Shown one piece after another: positions 42,379-51,054 of a DNA stretch of 64,000 bases (position 1 is its first letter; every line of letters starts with the position of its first letter). The translations under genes were made by a program, and so were the position numbers. Origin of the DNA: CAWEPK01 sp963835595 (lineage in GTDB: Bacteria > Desulfobacterota > Syntrophorhabdia > Syntrophorhabdales > WCHB1-27); assembly GCA_963835595.1 (NCBI GenBank), contig CAWIGL010000002.1:1178001-1242000 (forward strand). The letters run 5' to 3'. Under the pieces are notes generated by a model. The model was not told the DNA's origin and searched no databases. It saw only the letters and a list, made by a program, of their open reading frames with translations.

Positions 42379-42731
42379 GGATTATGCCTCATCATAAAAT
42401 TCTTCTTGTAACTTTCAGCCCGCTCTACCTCGCTTCTGGGCGTTTTTTGGCTTTTTTTAGAGAAGCCGTGGGTGAGGACGATAACACCCTTCTGAAAAAA
42501 GAAACCGAGAAAGCGATATATGTTGGGTCCTGATTGTACCCGGCACTCCCATATGTCGTCCGTCCCTTCGAGCTTCTTGAAATAGATGGAGGGAACCGTC
42601 TCCAGTTCCTGTATTAGCTTGAGGACCCAGACAACCTTTTGGGCCGTCTTGGCCGGCAAGGTATCAAGGAACTCTTGGGTCGGACATCTTTCGTTCTCAG
42701 TCTTATAGAAATCGATCCTGCGCTTGTCCAC
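42375..42731 (-). CDS. higB: HigB/RelE-family toxin (phage Gp49-like)
   Basis: This 118-residue protein matches the Gp49-like HigB type: EFLDTLPAKTAQKVVWVLKLIQE, then FKKLEGTDDIWECRVQSGPNIYRFLGFF and VIVLTHGFSKKSQKTP. In this family such proteins are ribosome-associated mRNA nucleases; the RVQSGPNIYRF and HGFSKKS segments hold the usual basic residues. The GTG start at 42731 has no clear ribosome site and sits 9 bases after the palindromic operator. It is coupled with the antitoxin gene. Confidence 0.8.
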   Translation of the reverse strand: MDKRRIDFYKTENERCPTQEFLDTLPAKTAQKVVWVLKLIQELETVPSIYFKKLEGTDDIWECRVQSGPNIYRFLGFFFQKGVIVLTHGFSKKSQKTPRSEVERAESYKKNFMMRHNP

Positions 42732-42739
42732 CGGAATAG

Positions 42740-42757
42740 GTTAACATGTATGTTAAC
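42740..42757 (-). promoter_or_regulatory. Palindromic operator of the HigBA-like pair
   Basis: GTTAACATGTATGTTAAC is a perfect 8-bp inverted repeat with a GT centre, located 9 bases before the toxin start. On the minus strand it lies between a TTGAAA -35-like and a TAACCT -10-like element, as expected for autorepression by the antitoxin. Confidence 0.65.
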
Positions 42758-42804
42758 TGCTTTCAAGGGGTAAGTCTATGCTATCCTTCCTGTGACTCCT
42801 ATTG

Positions 42805-42826
42805 ACCCCCGGCTTTGCCTGGGGGT
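42805..42826 (-). terminator. Hairpin between the winged-helix gene and the toxin-antitoxin pair
   Basis: ACCCCC-GGC pairs with GCC-T-GGGGGT (42805-42813 with 42817-42826, one bulge) over a TTT loop. It follows the stop of the minus-strand gene at 42860, and may end its transcript. No T tract is present. Confidence 0.4.
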
Positions 42827-42859
42827 GTATGATTACACAATAAAGTCGGCGCAATCCCC

Positions 42860-43570
42860 TTAGAACCTGTAATACCACCATATGTCGAAGGCTTCGTTCT
42901 TGATCTTATCCCTGATGTGCTCTTTTTCCTTGACGATGTAGTCCCTCGACTGGCTTGCGATCTCTTTCGGGTAGTGACCGAGGAGATACTCCTCCTCGGT
43001 CATGAAGATGCCGGCGTTTTTGAGCCTGCCCCGGAGGTGCTCTGTGCTGTCCGGCTTCATCATGAGAAAATGGGGGTAGTAGTACAGGGGGATGAAGGGG
43101 AAGCAGCGGTGCCTCACCCCCTCCCTGGCGCGGTACATGATCTTGAGCCGCTCGACGTAGCCCTCGCGGCCGTCCTTTTCGAGCATCGCGTCCACATCTG
43201 AAGCGGTAAAGCCTTCCGCCTCCATGATGTCGGAGAAGGCGGCGAAGTGGACGAGGCAGGCGTACTGGGTGACGTTGAGGATGCCCCGGAAAAGGAGCTT
43301 CCTGCGCGCAAGCCTGTCGATATCGTCGTAGAAGCGCATGATGCCCCTTACGCGCCGGCGCGTCTCCTCTCCGTCCGCGATGCTGAGCAGGCCGCCTTCC
43401 CTCTTGACTATGCCGCGGCCTACGAGGGCCTCTATGGCTCTGCGCGCGTAGTCCCTGTCCGGCAGGCTCTCGACGAGCGCCTCCTCCCTGCGCCCGGCCC
43501 CTTCATTCATGAGAAGGTGCAAGACGCGCGGTATGGCGGGCGCGTCGAGAAGGACGTTGAAGCTGGCCAT
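42860..43570 (-). CDS. Unknown protein with N-terminal winged-helix-like region
   Basis: I do not recognise this 236-residue protein. The first 75 residues (VLHLLMNEGAGRREEALVES, ARRAIEALVGRGIVKREGGL, LSIADGEE) read like a winged helix with a short wing. The remainder is helical and aromatic-rich, with RGILNVTQYACLVHFAAFSD, CFPFIPLYYYPHFLMMKPDS and the terminal FDIWWYYRF. No enzyme motif is visible. It is divergent from the MoxR/VWA operon with 88 bases between them, so it may regulate that operon (inference). Confidence 0.7.
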   Translation of the reverse strand: MASFNVLLDAPAIPRVLHLLMNEGAGRREEALVESLPDRDYARRAIEALVGRGIVKREGGLLSIADGEETRRRVRGIMRFYDDIDRLARRKLLFRGILNVTQYACLVHFAAFSDIMEAEGFTASDVDAMLEKDGREGYVERLKIMYRAREGVRHRCFPFIPLYYYPHFLMMKPDSTEHLRGRLKNAGIFMTEEEYLLGHYPKEIASQSRDYIVKEKEHIRDKIKNEAFDIWWYYRF

Positions 43571-43658
43571 AGGTTGACTTGGTCCCCCGTCTAATCTATA
43601 TTATTCACGTTATCGAATTGCTGAAGTTATCACGAGCCAAAACCAACGGTCGAGGAAA

Positions 43659-45197
43659 ATGCTCAACACTACAACAAGAAAGAACGCCGAGCTGCTGGAA
43701 CGTTACCATTCAATCCCCATTTCATACCTATTAAGATACTCCATACTCAGGAGGATTGAAAGGGGAGAGGAGGTCCTGGAGGAGATCCAGGGCAGGGTGG
43801 AGGTAAAGCAGGACGTCATACGGGCGCTCCTGTCGGGCTCGCAGCCCTACCTCGTATCCGAGGAGGGGACGGGCAAGACGCGCCTGGCCCGCTCGATAAG
43901 CAGGCTCCTTTTGCCGGTGCCGAAGATCGGCGGATGCCCTTACAACGACGACCCCAAGTGGCCGAAAGAGCGCATGTGCCCCCGCTGCCGGGAAAGCGCG
44001 GACCCTGCGGCCGAGTTCGGCATAGAGTGGGTAAGCGGCCAGGAGAGGTTTTCCAGGATACAGGGCAACGAGTATACGAACGAGGCGAAGCTCCTCGGCT
44101 TGAAGGACATACAGGCCATCGCGCGGGGGATGAGCCCGAAAGACCCGCTGGCCTTCGCCGGGACGGGCGTCTTCCGGGCCAACCGGGGCATCCTCTTCAT
44201 CGACGAGCTGCCTGCCATAAGGACGAAGGTGCAGGTCCTGCTCCATCCGATCATCGAGGAGAAAAAGGCGATACTTGAGGAGTACAACTGGGAATACCCC
44301 CTCGACCTGCTCGTCGTCTCTACGGGGAACCCGGAGGGATTCTCCCACGTCAACGAGGTGCCGAGGCCGCTCCTCGACAGGCTGGAGACGGTCTACATGG
44401 ACCTGCCCGACGAGGAGACGGAATTTGCGATCATGCTGATGGAGCGCTTCGGGGGGAAAGACGGGTCGGGGCCTGCCGAGGTCTTCCCTACGGAGTTCCC
44501 CAGGATGGAGGACGCGAAGCGGCGCGTGCTGGCGCCCTGGTGGATGCTGTCGCTCATCAACAAGTCGGCGAGGCAGAGCAGGACGTGCCGCTGGCTTGAC
44601 AAGAAGGCGAGCATCAGGGGCACGACGCGGGCCATCGACCACACCTATTCCTCAACGGAGATGGACAGGCGGCGGGTGACGCGCCTTGCGGACGTGACGG
44701 CCGGGCTTAAGCTCGCGCTGCGGGGCCGCGTCCAGCTCCGCCAGGACCTCGTCGATTTCGAAAACCCCAGGGAGACGATGCGGAAGGTGGACGAGCTGTC
44801 GGAAGACCTCGTGCGCAACGGCCTTCTCGATTTGGGCAACGAGATCGCAGCGGCGTGGGACAGGGAGCGGATGGAGAAAGAAGCGGCGGCGCTCGTCGAT
44901 CTGCCAGGCCGGGAATGGCCGGGCTTCATGCGGGGGTCGGCGGTGCTGAGGGAAAGGCTCCAGGAGATAGAGAATATGGGCAGGGAGCGGTACAGGCTCG
45001 ACAGGGCGGTCTCCGAAGACGAGGACCTGCTCCGCGAGGTCGAGCGCTCAAGCGATGTCCAGGCCGAGTATCTCATGTCCGCCGCGGAGTTCATCGTCAA
45101 CGTCTGCGCAGCCAAGAAGTGGGTCTACCTGCAGGACGCGCACGACTTTTACGTGCCGAAGGAGATTTCCTGGGCCCAAAAAGGGACATGGAGATAA
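43659..45197 (+). CDS. MoxR/BchI-type AAA+ ATPase with cysteine-rich insertion
   Basis: The 512-residue ATPase has Walker A SEEGTGKT (about residues 67-74), Walker B GILFIDELP, sensor 1 VVSTGNPEG and an RPLLDRLETVYMDLP arginine-finger region, in the MoxR/magnesium-chelatase class. An insertion after Walker A carries Cys93, Cys107 and Cys110 (GGCPYNDDPKWPKERMCPRC), perhaps a metal site. The C-terminal 170 residues are helical. The VWA-domain gene overlaps its end by 10 bases, giving the usual ATPase/VWA pair that inserts metals or remodels partner proteins. The partner here is unknown. Confidence 0.82.
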   Translation: MLNTTTRKNAELLERYHSIPISYLLRYSILRRIERGEEVLEEIQGRVEVKQDVIRALLSGSQPYLVSEEGTGKTRLARSISRLLLPVPKIGGCPYNDDPKWPKERMCPRCRESADPAAEFGIEWVSGQERFSRIQGNEYTNEAKLLGLKDIQAIARGMSPKDPLAFAGTGVFRANRGILFIDELPAIRTKVQVLLHPIIEEKKAILEEYNWEYPLDLLVVSTGNPEGFSHVNEVPRPLLDRLETVYMDLPDEETEFAIMLMERFGGKDGSGPAEVFPTEFPRMEDAKRRVLAPWWMLSLINKSARQSRTCRWLDKKASIRGTTRAIDHTYSSTEMDRRRVTRLADVTAGLKLALRGRVQLRQDLVDFENPRETMRKVDELSEDLVRNGLLDLGNEIAAAWDRERMEKEAAALVDLPGREWPGFMRGSAVLRERLQEIENMGRERYRLDRAVSEDEDLLREVERSSDVQAEYLMSAAEFIVNVCAAKKWVYLQDAHDFYVPKEISWAQKGTWR

Positions 45198-46489
45198 AGA
45201 GGAACATCCGGATAGATACCTTATGCAGCCGTTGTCTCGGCTGTAGCGAGGGGGGCGGCGACGAGAGCACGCTCTACGACCTCGCCCACATGGACGACCG
45301 GACCGTCTCCAACCTCGTCAACGAGTGCCAGCGGGGCGCGAACGGCCTGCAGGAGAAGGCCCGCCGCAACGCAAGAAAGCGGCTCGAAGAGAGCCGGGAG
45401 GCGATGCAGTCGAAGAAGGGGGAGCTTCGCGACCTTAAGGAAGATTTCTCGTACAAGCTCCTAGAACAGCTCGCGGCCGGCGGCGAATCGGAGGACCTCC
45501 TTGCGGAGTACCTGGGAAACGATTACCGGAAGCGCCTTGAGGAAGAGCTTGCGATGCTCGACCGCACGGAAGAGTCGATACAGCCGGAGGACGTCGAGAA
45601 CAGCCTTAAGGAGTATGTCGAGAAGGACCTCATAGAGATCGACGAGGACGGGGTAAAGATCACCCCCAGGGGCTCGAACAAGCTCGCCAGGTACGTCCTC
45701 CGCCGCATCTGGGAGAACCTGGCCGCCGCCCATCCCGGCGCAAACGCCACGAAGGAAGAAGGCTTCGGCATGAGCGAAGGCTTCGCCCACAGGAAATACG
45801 AGTTCGGCGACGAGTTCTTCAAGATCGACATGGAGACTACCCTCCTTTCCGCCCTGGAGAGGGGCAAAAAGCGGGAAGATCGCATCGAGTTCGACCAGGA
45901 AGACCTCTTCGTCAAAGAGACGATCGTAGACACGAAGCTCTGCGTCGGCCTCATCATCGACGAGAGCGGGAGCATGAGCGGCGACAAGATGCACGCGGCC
46001 ATGGACATCTCCCTTGCCCTTTCCGAGCTTATGCGAAGGAACTCGCGGGACAGGATAAGGCTTTTCCTCTTCTCGAACCAGGTGCGGGAAATGGCTTACT
46101 GGGACATGCTCAACGTGACGTTCGCCGGCGGCACTACGGACATAAGGCGCGCTCTGCGCCGCTTCAGGACTGCGTGCGCGGGTGAGAGCGGCGAGAAACA
46201 GGTCTACCTCATCACCGACACGGAGCCGAACTGCGAGGACGGGAAATATATAGGCTTCGAGAAGGCGACCCTCGGCGTTCTCCAGGAGGCGATCATCTAC
46301 CAGAAAGAGGGCATCACGCTCAATATAATCATGCTCGACAACACGCCGCACCTGCGGGAGTTCGCCTCCGTCCTCGCCAGGCGCAACCTCGGAAGGGTCT
46401 TTTTCGCCGAGCCGAAGGAGCTGGGGCGGGTCGTCATGGAGGACTACCTGAGGACCCGAAAGAGGCAGCGGCTGAAGAAAGCGATATAG
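45188..46489 (+). CDS. VWA-domain protein partner of the MoxR ATPase, with CxxCxxC motif
   Basis: The 433-residue protein starts at ATG 45188, inside the end of the ATPase gene. Near its N-terminus Cys13, Cys16 and Cys19 form CSRCLGC. A charged helical region follows (about 35-185, likely coiled coil). The C-terminal von Willebrand A domain has MIDAS residues Asp258, Ser260 and Ser262 (DESGSMSGDK), TTDIRRAL and TDTEPNC. Such proteins are cofactors of MoxR ATPases in metal insertion or complex assembly. Cysteine motifs in both partners hint at a shared metal or Fe-S function (inference). Confidence 0.8.
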   Translation: MEIKRNIRIDTLCSRCLGCSEGGGDESTLYDLAHMDDRTVSNLVNECQRGANGLQEKARRNARKRLEESREAMQSKKGELRDLKEDFSYKLLEQLAAGGESEDLLAEYLGNDYRKRLEEELAMLDRTEESIQPEDVENSLKEYVEKDLIEIDEDGVKITPRGSNKLARYVLRRIWENLAAAHPGANATKEEGFGMSEGFAHRKYEFGDEFFKIDMETTLLSALERGKKREDRIEFDQEDLFVKETIVDTKLCVGLIIDESGSMSGDKMHAAMDISLALSELMRRNSRDRIRLFLFSNQVREMAYWDMLNVTFAGGTTDIRRALRRFRTACAGESGEKQVYLITDTEPNCEDGKYIGFEKATLGVLQEAIIYQKEGITLNIIMLDNTPHLREFASVLARRNLGRVFFAEPKELGRVVMEDYLRTRKRQRLKKAI

Positions 46490-46952
46490 CCTAGGGTTGC
46501 GGAGGGGTTGGGGCGAGGCATATTTTTTCACACGTTCGTGCCCGCGCGCTTTCAACTCTACGTTCGCAGGCGGCAACCCCCTCCGATAGACAAAAATACT
46601 CAAAAGCTCATAATGACGTCACATATCCCACACTATGTAGAAGTACAGCCCGCTCTTGCCGCCGCTTCACGAATGCTCTTTATTCCACTCGCGGCGGCAG
46701 CGGCTGGGGCGGGCCTCGGCTTACAGTGAGATAGAGTACGGGTATGAAGATTGATATTACGATGAAAGCGTGCATTGGCGAGCCCGGGGAGCGCCTCAAG
46801 GAATCGATGATAGGCGGATGCACTGTGAGACGTGTCGGCCGGAGATCGTACATAGGTACATCGGAGGCCACGCGGCGAGCAGGGCGCCGCATGGCGCGAT
46901 TCCGCCAGAGGCGCGAGTCCAAGCCGCCAGGAGCATTGGTTTATCGTCTTCG
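46490..46952. other. 463-base region without a gene, with hairpins
   Basis: No coding sequence is convincing here. TGCCGCCGC (46657-46665) and GCGGCGGCA (46691-46699) form a 9-bp stem with a 25-base loop. A nested structure GGCC-GAT-GTAC / GTAC-ATC-GGCC is at 46837-46869, recalling the CGTAC/GTACG hairpin of the element at 60044-60187. The rest is unremarkable. Confidence 0.4.
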
Positions 46953-47567
46953 TTACAACGCTTTGTCCCGCCCCCTGCGGAGCACCTTATGCTCCTTGCC
47001 CGCGAGCAGCCGCTTGATGTTCTCCCTGTGCTTCACGATTATCATGACCGCCATGATCGCAGACGCCGCGACGTAGGAGGGCGGCGCGCGTAAGGCCGCA
47101 AGCACGAAGGGCATGAGGACAGCGCCGCACATCGAGCCGAGTGAGACGTACCCTCCGGCGAGGAAGACGGCAAGGAAGACGGCCAATACGATGAGCGCTG
47201 CGATAGGGCCGAGGGCGAGGAAGACGCCCAGGGCCGTGGCGACGCCCTTGCCGCCCCTGAATTTGAGATAGAGGGGGAAAAGGTGGCCTGCGAAAACGGC
47301 AAGCCCCGCGGCTGCTACAACCCCTTCGGCCTGACCCGTCTCTATGGCGAGGCACACCGGGATGAAGCCTTTCAGTATGTCGCAGAGGAGCGTGATTATG
47401 CCCGCCGCCTTGCCCGCGGCCCGCATCACGTTCGTCGCGCCTATGTTGCCGCTTCCGACCTTCCTGGGGTCTGCGCCCCTTCCCTTCGCGAGCATCAGGC
47501 CGACGGGCACGGAGCCGAGCAGGTACGACCCGACCACCCATGCAATCGACAGCGCCATATCGTCCAT
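46953..47567 (-). CDS. plsY: Glycerol-3-phosphate acyltransferase PlsY
   Basis: This 204-residue inner-membrane enzyme acylates glycerol-3-phosphate from acyl-phosphate, the first step of phospholipid synthesis. The motifs are YLLGSVPVGLMLAKGRGADP, VGSGNIGATNVMRAAGK and LKFRGGKGVATALGVFLAL, with about five membrane segments. ATG 47567 is taken, though 47558 (MALSIAWVVGS) fits the ribosome site GAGAGGG better. It is the last gene of the ileS-lspA run. Confidence 0.93.
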   Translation of the reverse strand: MDDMALSIAWVVGSYLLGSVPVGLMLAKGRGADPRKVGSGNIGATNVMRAAGKAAGIITLLCDILKGFIPVCLAIETGQAEGVVAAAGLAVFAGHLFPLYLKFRGGKGVATALGVFLALGPIAALIVLAVFLAVFLAGGYVSLGSMCGAVLMPFVLAALRAPPSYVAASAIMAVMIIVKHRENIKRLLAGKEHKVLRRGRDKAL

Positions 47568-47573
47568 CCCTCT

Positions 47574-47807
47574 CTAAGACCGCCGGTATTTTTCGTTCAG
47601 GAGCCTCTTGAAGCGCGGCGCGTACACGATATCGAAGGTCTCATCCTTTCCGGGGAAAAGGCCCAGGGCGAACCGCTTGACCCCTTCGACCACGAGTATC
47701 GCCTGGTCGTGGGAAAGCTCCTGCGTCCTGATATATTCCAGGCTGAAATCTACCATGAAGCGCAGCCGCCTCACCTTCTTGTTTTCTTCCCTGAGGTCGT
47801 CATCCAT
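47574..47807 (-). CDS. Small conserved-looking protein of unknown function
   Basis: The 77-residue protein begins MDDDLREENKKVRRLRFMVD and is strongly charged and helical, with SLEYIRTQELSHDQAILVVE and the C-terminal APRFKRLLNEKYRRS. I recognise no domain. ATG 47807 is 15 bases after the lspA stop and 7 bases before plsY on the same strand, so it is translated within an operon. Its frame extends upstream through lspA, but that part is not plausible coding sequence. Confidence 0.6.
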   Translation of the reverse strand: MDDDLREENKKVRRLRFMVDFSLEYIRTQELSHDQAILVVEGVKRFALGLFPGKDETFDIVYAPRFKRLLNEKYRRS

Positions 47808-47821
47808 GCCTTTTCGCTCGC

Positions 47822-48307
47822 TTATCCGGCGCGCCGCTCCTTGCGGCGGCCCTCTTTGGTAAAAAGCTGGGCATAAAGCCACAGGCCGATGCCGAAGGTA
47901 ATCGACGCGTCGGCCACGTTGAAGGCGGGCCAGTAGTACGTCTTGTACGACACGAGTATAAAATCGACGACCGACCCGTAAGCGATCCTGTCGTACATGT
48001 TGCCCAGGGCCCCGGCGAGGACGAACGTGAGGGCGAGCCTCGTCAGAAGGGGCAGCCTGCGACTGATAAGATAGTATGCCAGGCCCGCGATGATCGCCAG
48101 GGGGATGCAAAGAAATATATAGCGGCCCGCGTCGCTCTGCGACATCATCCCGAAGAGGCCGCCCTTGTTCTGCCAGTGGACTATCGAGAGCCACGATGAG
48201 AGGTGCAGGGCGCCGCCTAAGGGCAGGCCGTCCTGCACGAGGAGCTTCGTCCACCTGTCCAGGAAGAAGACAGGCGGGATTATAAAGAGATGAGCGTATC
48301 TCTGCAT
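47822..48307 (-). CDS. lspA: Lipoprotein signal peptidase (SPase II)
   Basis: The 161-residue, four-helix inner-membrane aspartic protease cleaves prolipoprotein signal peptides. The catalytic aspartates are in GALGNMYDRIAYGSVVDF and FNVADASITFGI; an N-terminal FFLDRWTK is also typical. ATG 48307 (MQRYAHLFIIPPV) gives the normal length and overlaps the ileS stop by 28 bases, as is common for ileS-lspA pairs. The lipobox protease at 22541 is one likely client. Confidence 0.93.
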   Translation of the reverse strand: MQRYAHLFIIPPVFFLDRWTKLLVQDGLPLGGALHLSSWLSIVHWQNKGGLFGMMSQSDAGRYIFLCIPLAIIAGLAYYLISRRLPLLTRLALTFVLAGALGNMYDRIAYGSVVDFILVSYKTYYWPAFNVADASITFGIGLWLYAQLFTKEGRRKERRAG

Positions 48308-51030
48308 CGGCCGCAGATATTCGGGTAGGCCCCGGTCGCTTCGACGTCCGTTGCGTACTGCCAGCACCGCTCGCACTTTTGGCCGTCCGCCCTCAGTACC
48401 TCGATGTTAAGCTCGTCCGCCTTCGCAAGCTCTACCTGGGAGACGATGAGCACCTCTTTCAGCTCGTCCCCAAGCTTCAGGAGTATCTCGTACTCAGGCC
48501 CCGGCGCGGCGAGCGCCACCTTCGCATCGAGCGGATGGCCGATGACCTTCTGGTTGCGTTTCTCCTCGATCTTCTTGTTGACCGCCTCCCTGACGGACCA
48601 GATCGTCTCCCACTCCGCCTCAAGACCGGGGTCGATCAAAGCGCGGTCGGCCGCGGGCATCGGGGCAAGGTGGACCGATTCCTCGGAGACGAGGGGCCGC
48701 ATGTACGACCACATCTCCTCCGTCGTGAAAGACAGGATGGGCGCGGCGAGCTTGAGGAGCGCAACGAGGCTCTCGAAGACGACCGTCTGCGACGCCCTGC
48801 GCTTAACGGAATCTTTTTCCCCGACGTACATCCTGTCCTTGATGATGTCGAGGTAAAGGGCGGAGAGATCGACGGTGCAGAAGTTCTGGATGCTGTGGTA
48901 GATCAGGTGGAAGGCGTATGTCTCGTAGGCGGTCCGCACCCTCTCGATCATCTTCTGGAGCCTGGAGAGGAGCCACCTGTCCAGCGAAGAGAGCTGCGCG
49001 TAATCGACCGCGTTCTTGGCGGGGTCGAAATCCTCCGCGATGTTCGCATGGAGGAACCTGAAGGTGTTCCTGACACGCCTGTAGGTCTCTATGATCCGGT
49101 CGATGATCTCCTTCGATATCCTTATGTCGTCCCTGTAGTCCTCGTAGGTCACCCACAGGCGCAAGATCTCCGCTCCGTACTTGTCGATGATTTCCGATGG
49201 CGCGATCACGTTGCCTACGGTCTTCGACATCTTCCTGCCCTTGCCGTCTACCACGAAGCCGTGGGTAAGCACCGAGCGGTAGGGGGCCGTCTCGTCGTTG
49301 CCGACGGACACCAAAAGGGAGCTGTGGAACCACCCGCGATGCTGGTCGCTCCCCTCCAGGTACATATCGGCGGGGAACTTAAGCTCAGGCCGCTTCTTGC
49401 AGACTGCCGCGAAGCTGGAGCCGGAGTCGAACCAGACGTCGAGGATGTCTTCTTCTTTTACGAACGTGCGGTTGCCGCAGGCGCAGGTAGCACCTTCGGG
49501 CAGGAAATAGGCCGCCTCCTTCTCGAACCAGATGTCCGCCCCGTGCCTGCCGACTTCGTCGATGATCCTGTCGAAGGTCTCCCTGCTCCAGTAAGGCTCC
49601 CTGCACGCCTCGCAGTAGAATATCGTGATGGGCACGCCCCACGTCCTCTGGCGCGAGATGCACCAGTCGGGCCGGACGCTGAGCATGTTGTAGATCCGCT
49701 CCTTCCCCCACGCGGGTATCCACTCCACCGTGTCTATGGCGGCAAGGGCGTTCTTCCGCAGGCCGTTCTGCTCCATCGAGACGAACCACTGCTCGGTCGC
49801 CCTGAATATGACGGACTTCTTGCACCTCCAGCAGTGGGGGTAGGAATGCTCGATCTCCTCCGAGAAGAGGATAACCCCCATCTCCTTGAGCTTTTCGATG
49901 ATTATGGCGTTCGCCTCGAAGACGTTCAGCCCGCCGAAGTATGGGATGTCCTTGCTGAGCGCCCCTTTTTCATCGACAGGGGAGTAAACGTCGAGGCCGT
50001 ATTCGAGGCCCGTCGCGTAGTCCTCCTCGCCGTGGCCTGGCGCTGTGTGGACAGCGCCGGTGCCCACGTCCTTCGTCACGTAGTCGGCGAAGACGACGAC
50101 CGACCTCCTGTCGATGAAGGGGTGGCTGAAGTGGAGGTCCTTGAGCGTCTGCGGGGCAATCTCGCCGATGATGCGCCAATCCTTTATACCCGCCTTGCCC
50201 ATGATCTCTTCGACGAGCTCCCTCACCGCGATATAGATATCGTGGGCCGTCTCGACGGCGACGTAGGTGAAATCGGGGTTTATGGCGATGGCGAGGTTCG
50301 CAGGCAAGGTCCAGGGCGTAGTCGTCCATATGAGCATGGAGATCGGCTTATCCGGGTAGCCCTTGAAAAAATCGGTGCGCGCAACGAGGGGGAACTTGAC
50401 GCAGATGGAGGGCGATGTCTCCATCTCGTACTCGATCTCCGCCTCGGCCAGGGCAGTCCGGCAGTTGATGCACCAGTAAACGGGCTTCTTCTTCCGGTAG
50501 ACGTCGCCACGCTCGAAGAACTTCGCCGCCTCCTCGATGATCGTGGCCTGGTAGCCGTAATCCATCGTGATGTACGGGTGGCCCCAGTCGCCGACCCCGC
50601 CCAGCCTTTTAAACTCCTCGCGCTGGATGTCGAGGAAACGCGCCGCGTACTCCCGGCAGTACGCCCTGACCTCCATCTTCGTCATGGCCGTCTGCCGGGC
50701 CTTCATCTCCTTCTCCGCCTGGTGCTCTATGGGCAGGCCGTGACAATCCCAGCCGGGCACGTAGTCGGAGCGCAGGCCGGTCATAAACTTTGACTTTATG
50801 ATGATGTCCTTCAGGATCTTGTTGAGCGCAGTCCCTAAATGGATGTGGCCGTTCGCATAAGGCGGGCCGTCGTGGAGGATGAACCGGGGCGCGTCCGCGC
50901 GCAGCCGCGTCAGCTTGCCGTAAAGGTCGATCTCGTTCCAGAAGCGGAGTATCTGCGGCTCCTTCACGGGCAGGTTGCCCCGCATGGGGAAAGGGGTCTT
51001 CGGGAGGTTCAGCGTAGATTTATAGTCCAT
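48280..51030 (-). CDS. ileS: Isoleucine--tRNA ligase
   Basis: This 916-residue class I synthetase has the HIGH motif in ANGHIHLGTALNK and KMSKS in KGRKMSKTVGN. The editing domain segment WTTTPWTLPANLAIA is present. At the C-terminus CERCWQYATDVEATG and NICGRCRDTL are the zinc cysteines of the bacterial (mupirocin-sensitive type) enzyme. ATG 51030 (MDYKSTLNLPKTPFPMRGNL) matches family starts. It heads the operon ileS-lspA-small ORF-plsY. Confidence 0.96.
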   Translation of the reverse strand: MDYKSTLNLPKTPFPMRGNLPVKEPQILRFWNEIDLYGKLTRLRADAPRFILHDGPPYANGHIHLGTALNKILKDIIIKSKFMTGLRSDYVPGWDCHGLPIEHQAEKEMKARQTAMTKMEVRAYCREYAARFLDIQREEFKRLGGVGDWGHPYITMDYGYQATIIEEAAKFFERGDVYRKKKPVYWCINCRTALAEAEIEYEMETSPSICVKFPLVARTDFFKGYPDKPISMLIWTTTPWTLPANLAIAINPDFTYVAVETAHDIYIAVRELVEEIMGKAGIKDWRIIGEIAPQTLKDLHFSHPFIDRRSVVVFADYVTKDVGTGAVHTAPGHGEEDYATGLEYGLDVYSPVDEKGALSKDIPYFGGLNVFEANAIIIEKLKEMGVILFSEEIEHSYPHCWRCKKSVIFRATEQWFVSMEQNGLRKNALAAIDTVEWIPAWGKERIYNMLSVRPDWCISRQRTWGVPITIFYCEACREPYWSRETFDRIIDEVGRHGADIWFEKEAAYFLPEGATCACGNRTFVKEEDILDVWFDSGSSFAAVCKKRPELKFPADMYLEGSDQHRGWFHSSLLVSVGNDETAPYRSVLTHGFVVDGKGRKMSKTVGNVIAPSEIIDKYGAEILRLWVTYEDYRDDIRISKEIIDRIIETYRRVRNTFRFLHANIAEDFDPAKNAVDYAQLSSLDRWLLSRLQKMIERVRTAYETYAFHLIYHSIQNFCTVDLSALYLDIIKDRMYVGEKDSVKRRASQTVVFESLVALLKLAAPILSFTTEEMWSYMRPLVSEESVHLAPMPAADRALIDPGLEAEWETIWSVREAVNKKIEEKRNQKVIGHPLDAKVALAAPGPEYEILLKLGDELKEVLIVSQVELAKADELNIEVLRADGQKCERCWQYATDVEATGAYPNICGRCRDTLISL

Positions 51031-51054
51031 CCTTTCGTCCTTTCTTCGAGCCAT

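Noticed and set aside
46490..46952. Possible tRNA or small protein gene in the 463-base gap
   Set aside because: No cloverleaf with a T arm consensus and no open frame with a ribosome site and plausible composition could be found.
48379..50793. 804-codon open frame on the plus strand, antisense to ileS
   Set aside because: It lies wholly opposite ileS, shows no recognisable domain, is rich in Arg, Val, Glu and Leu as expected from reading GC-rich codons backwards, and has no ribosome site of note.
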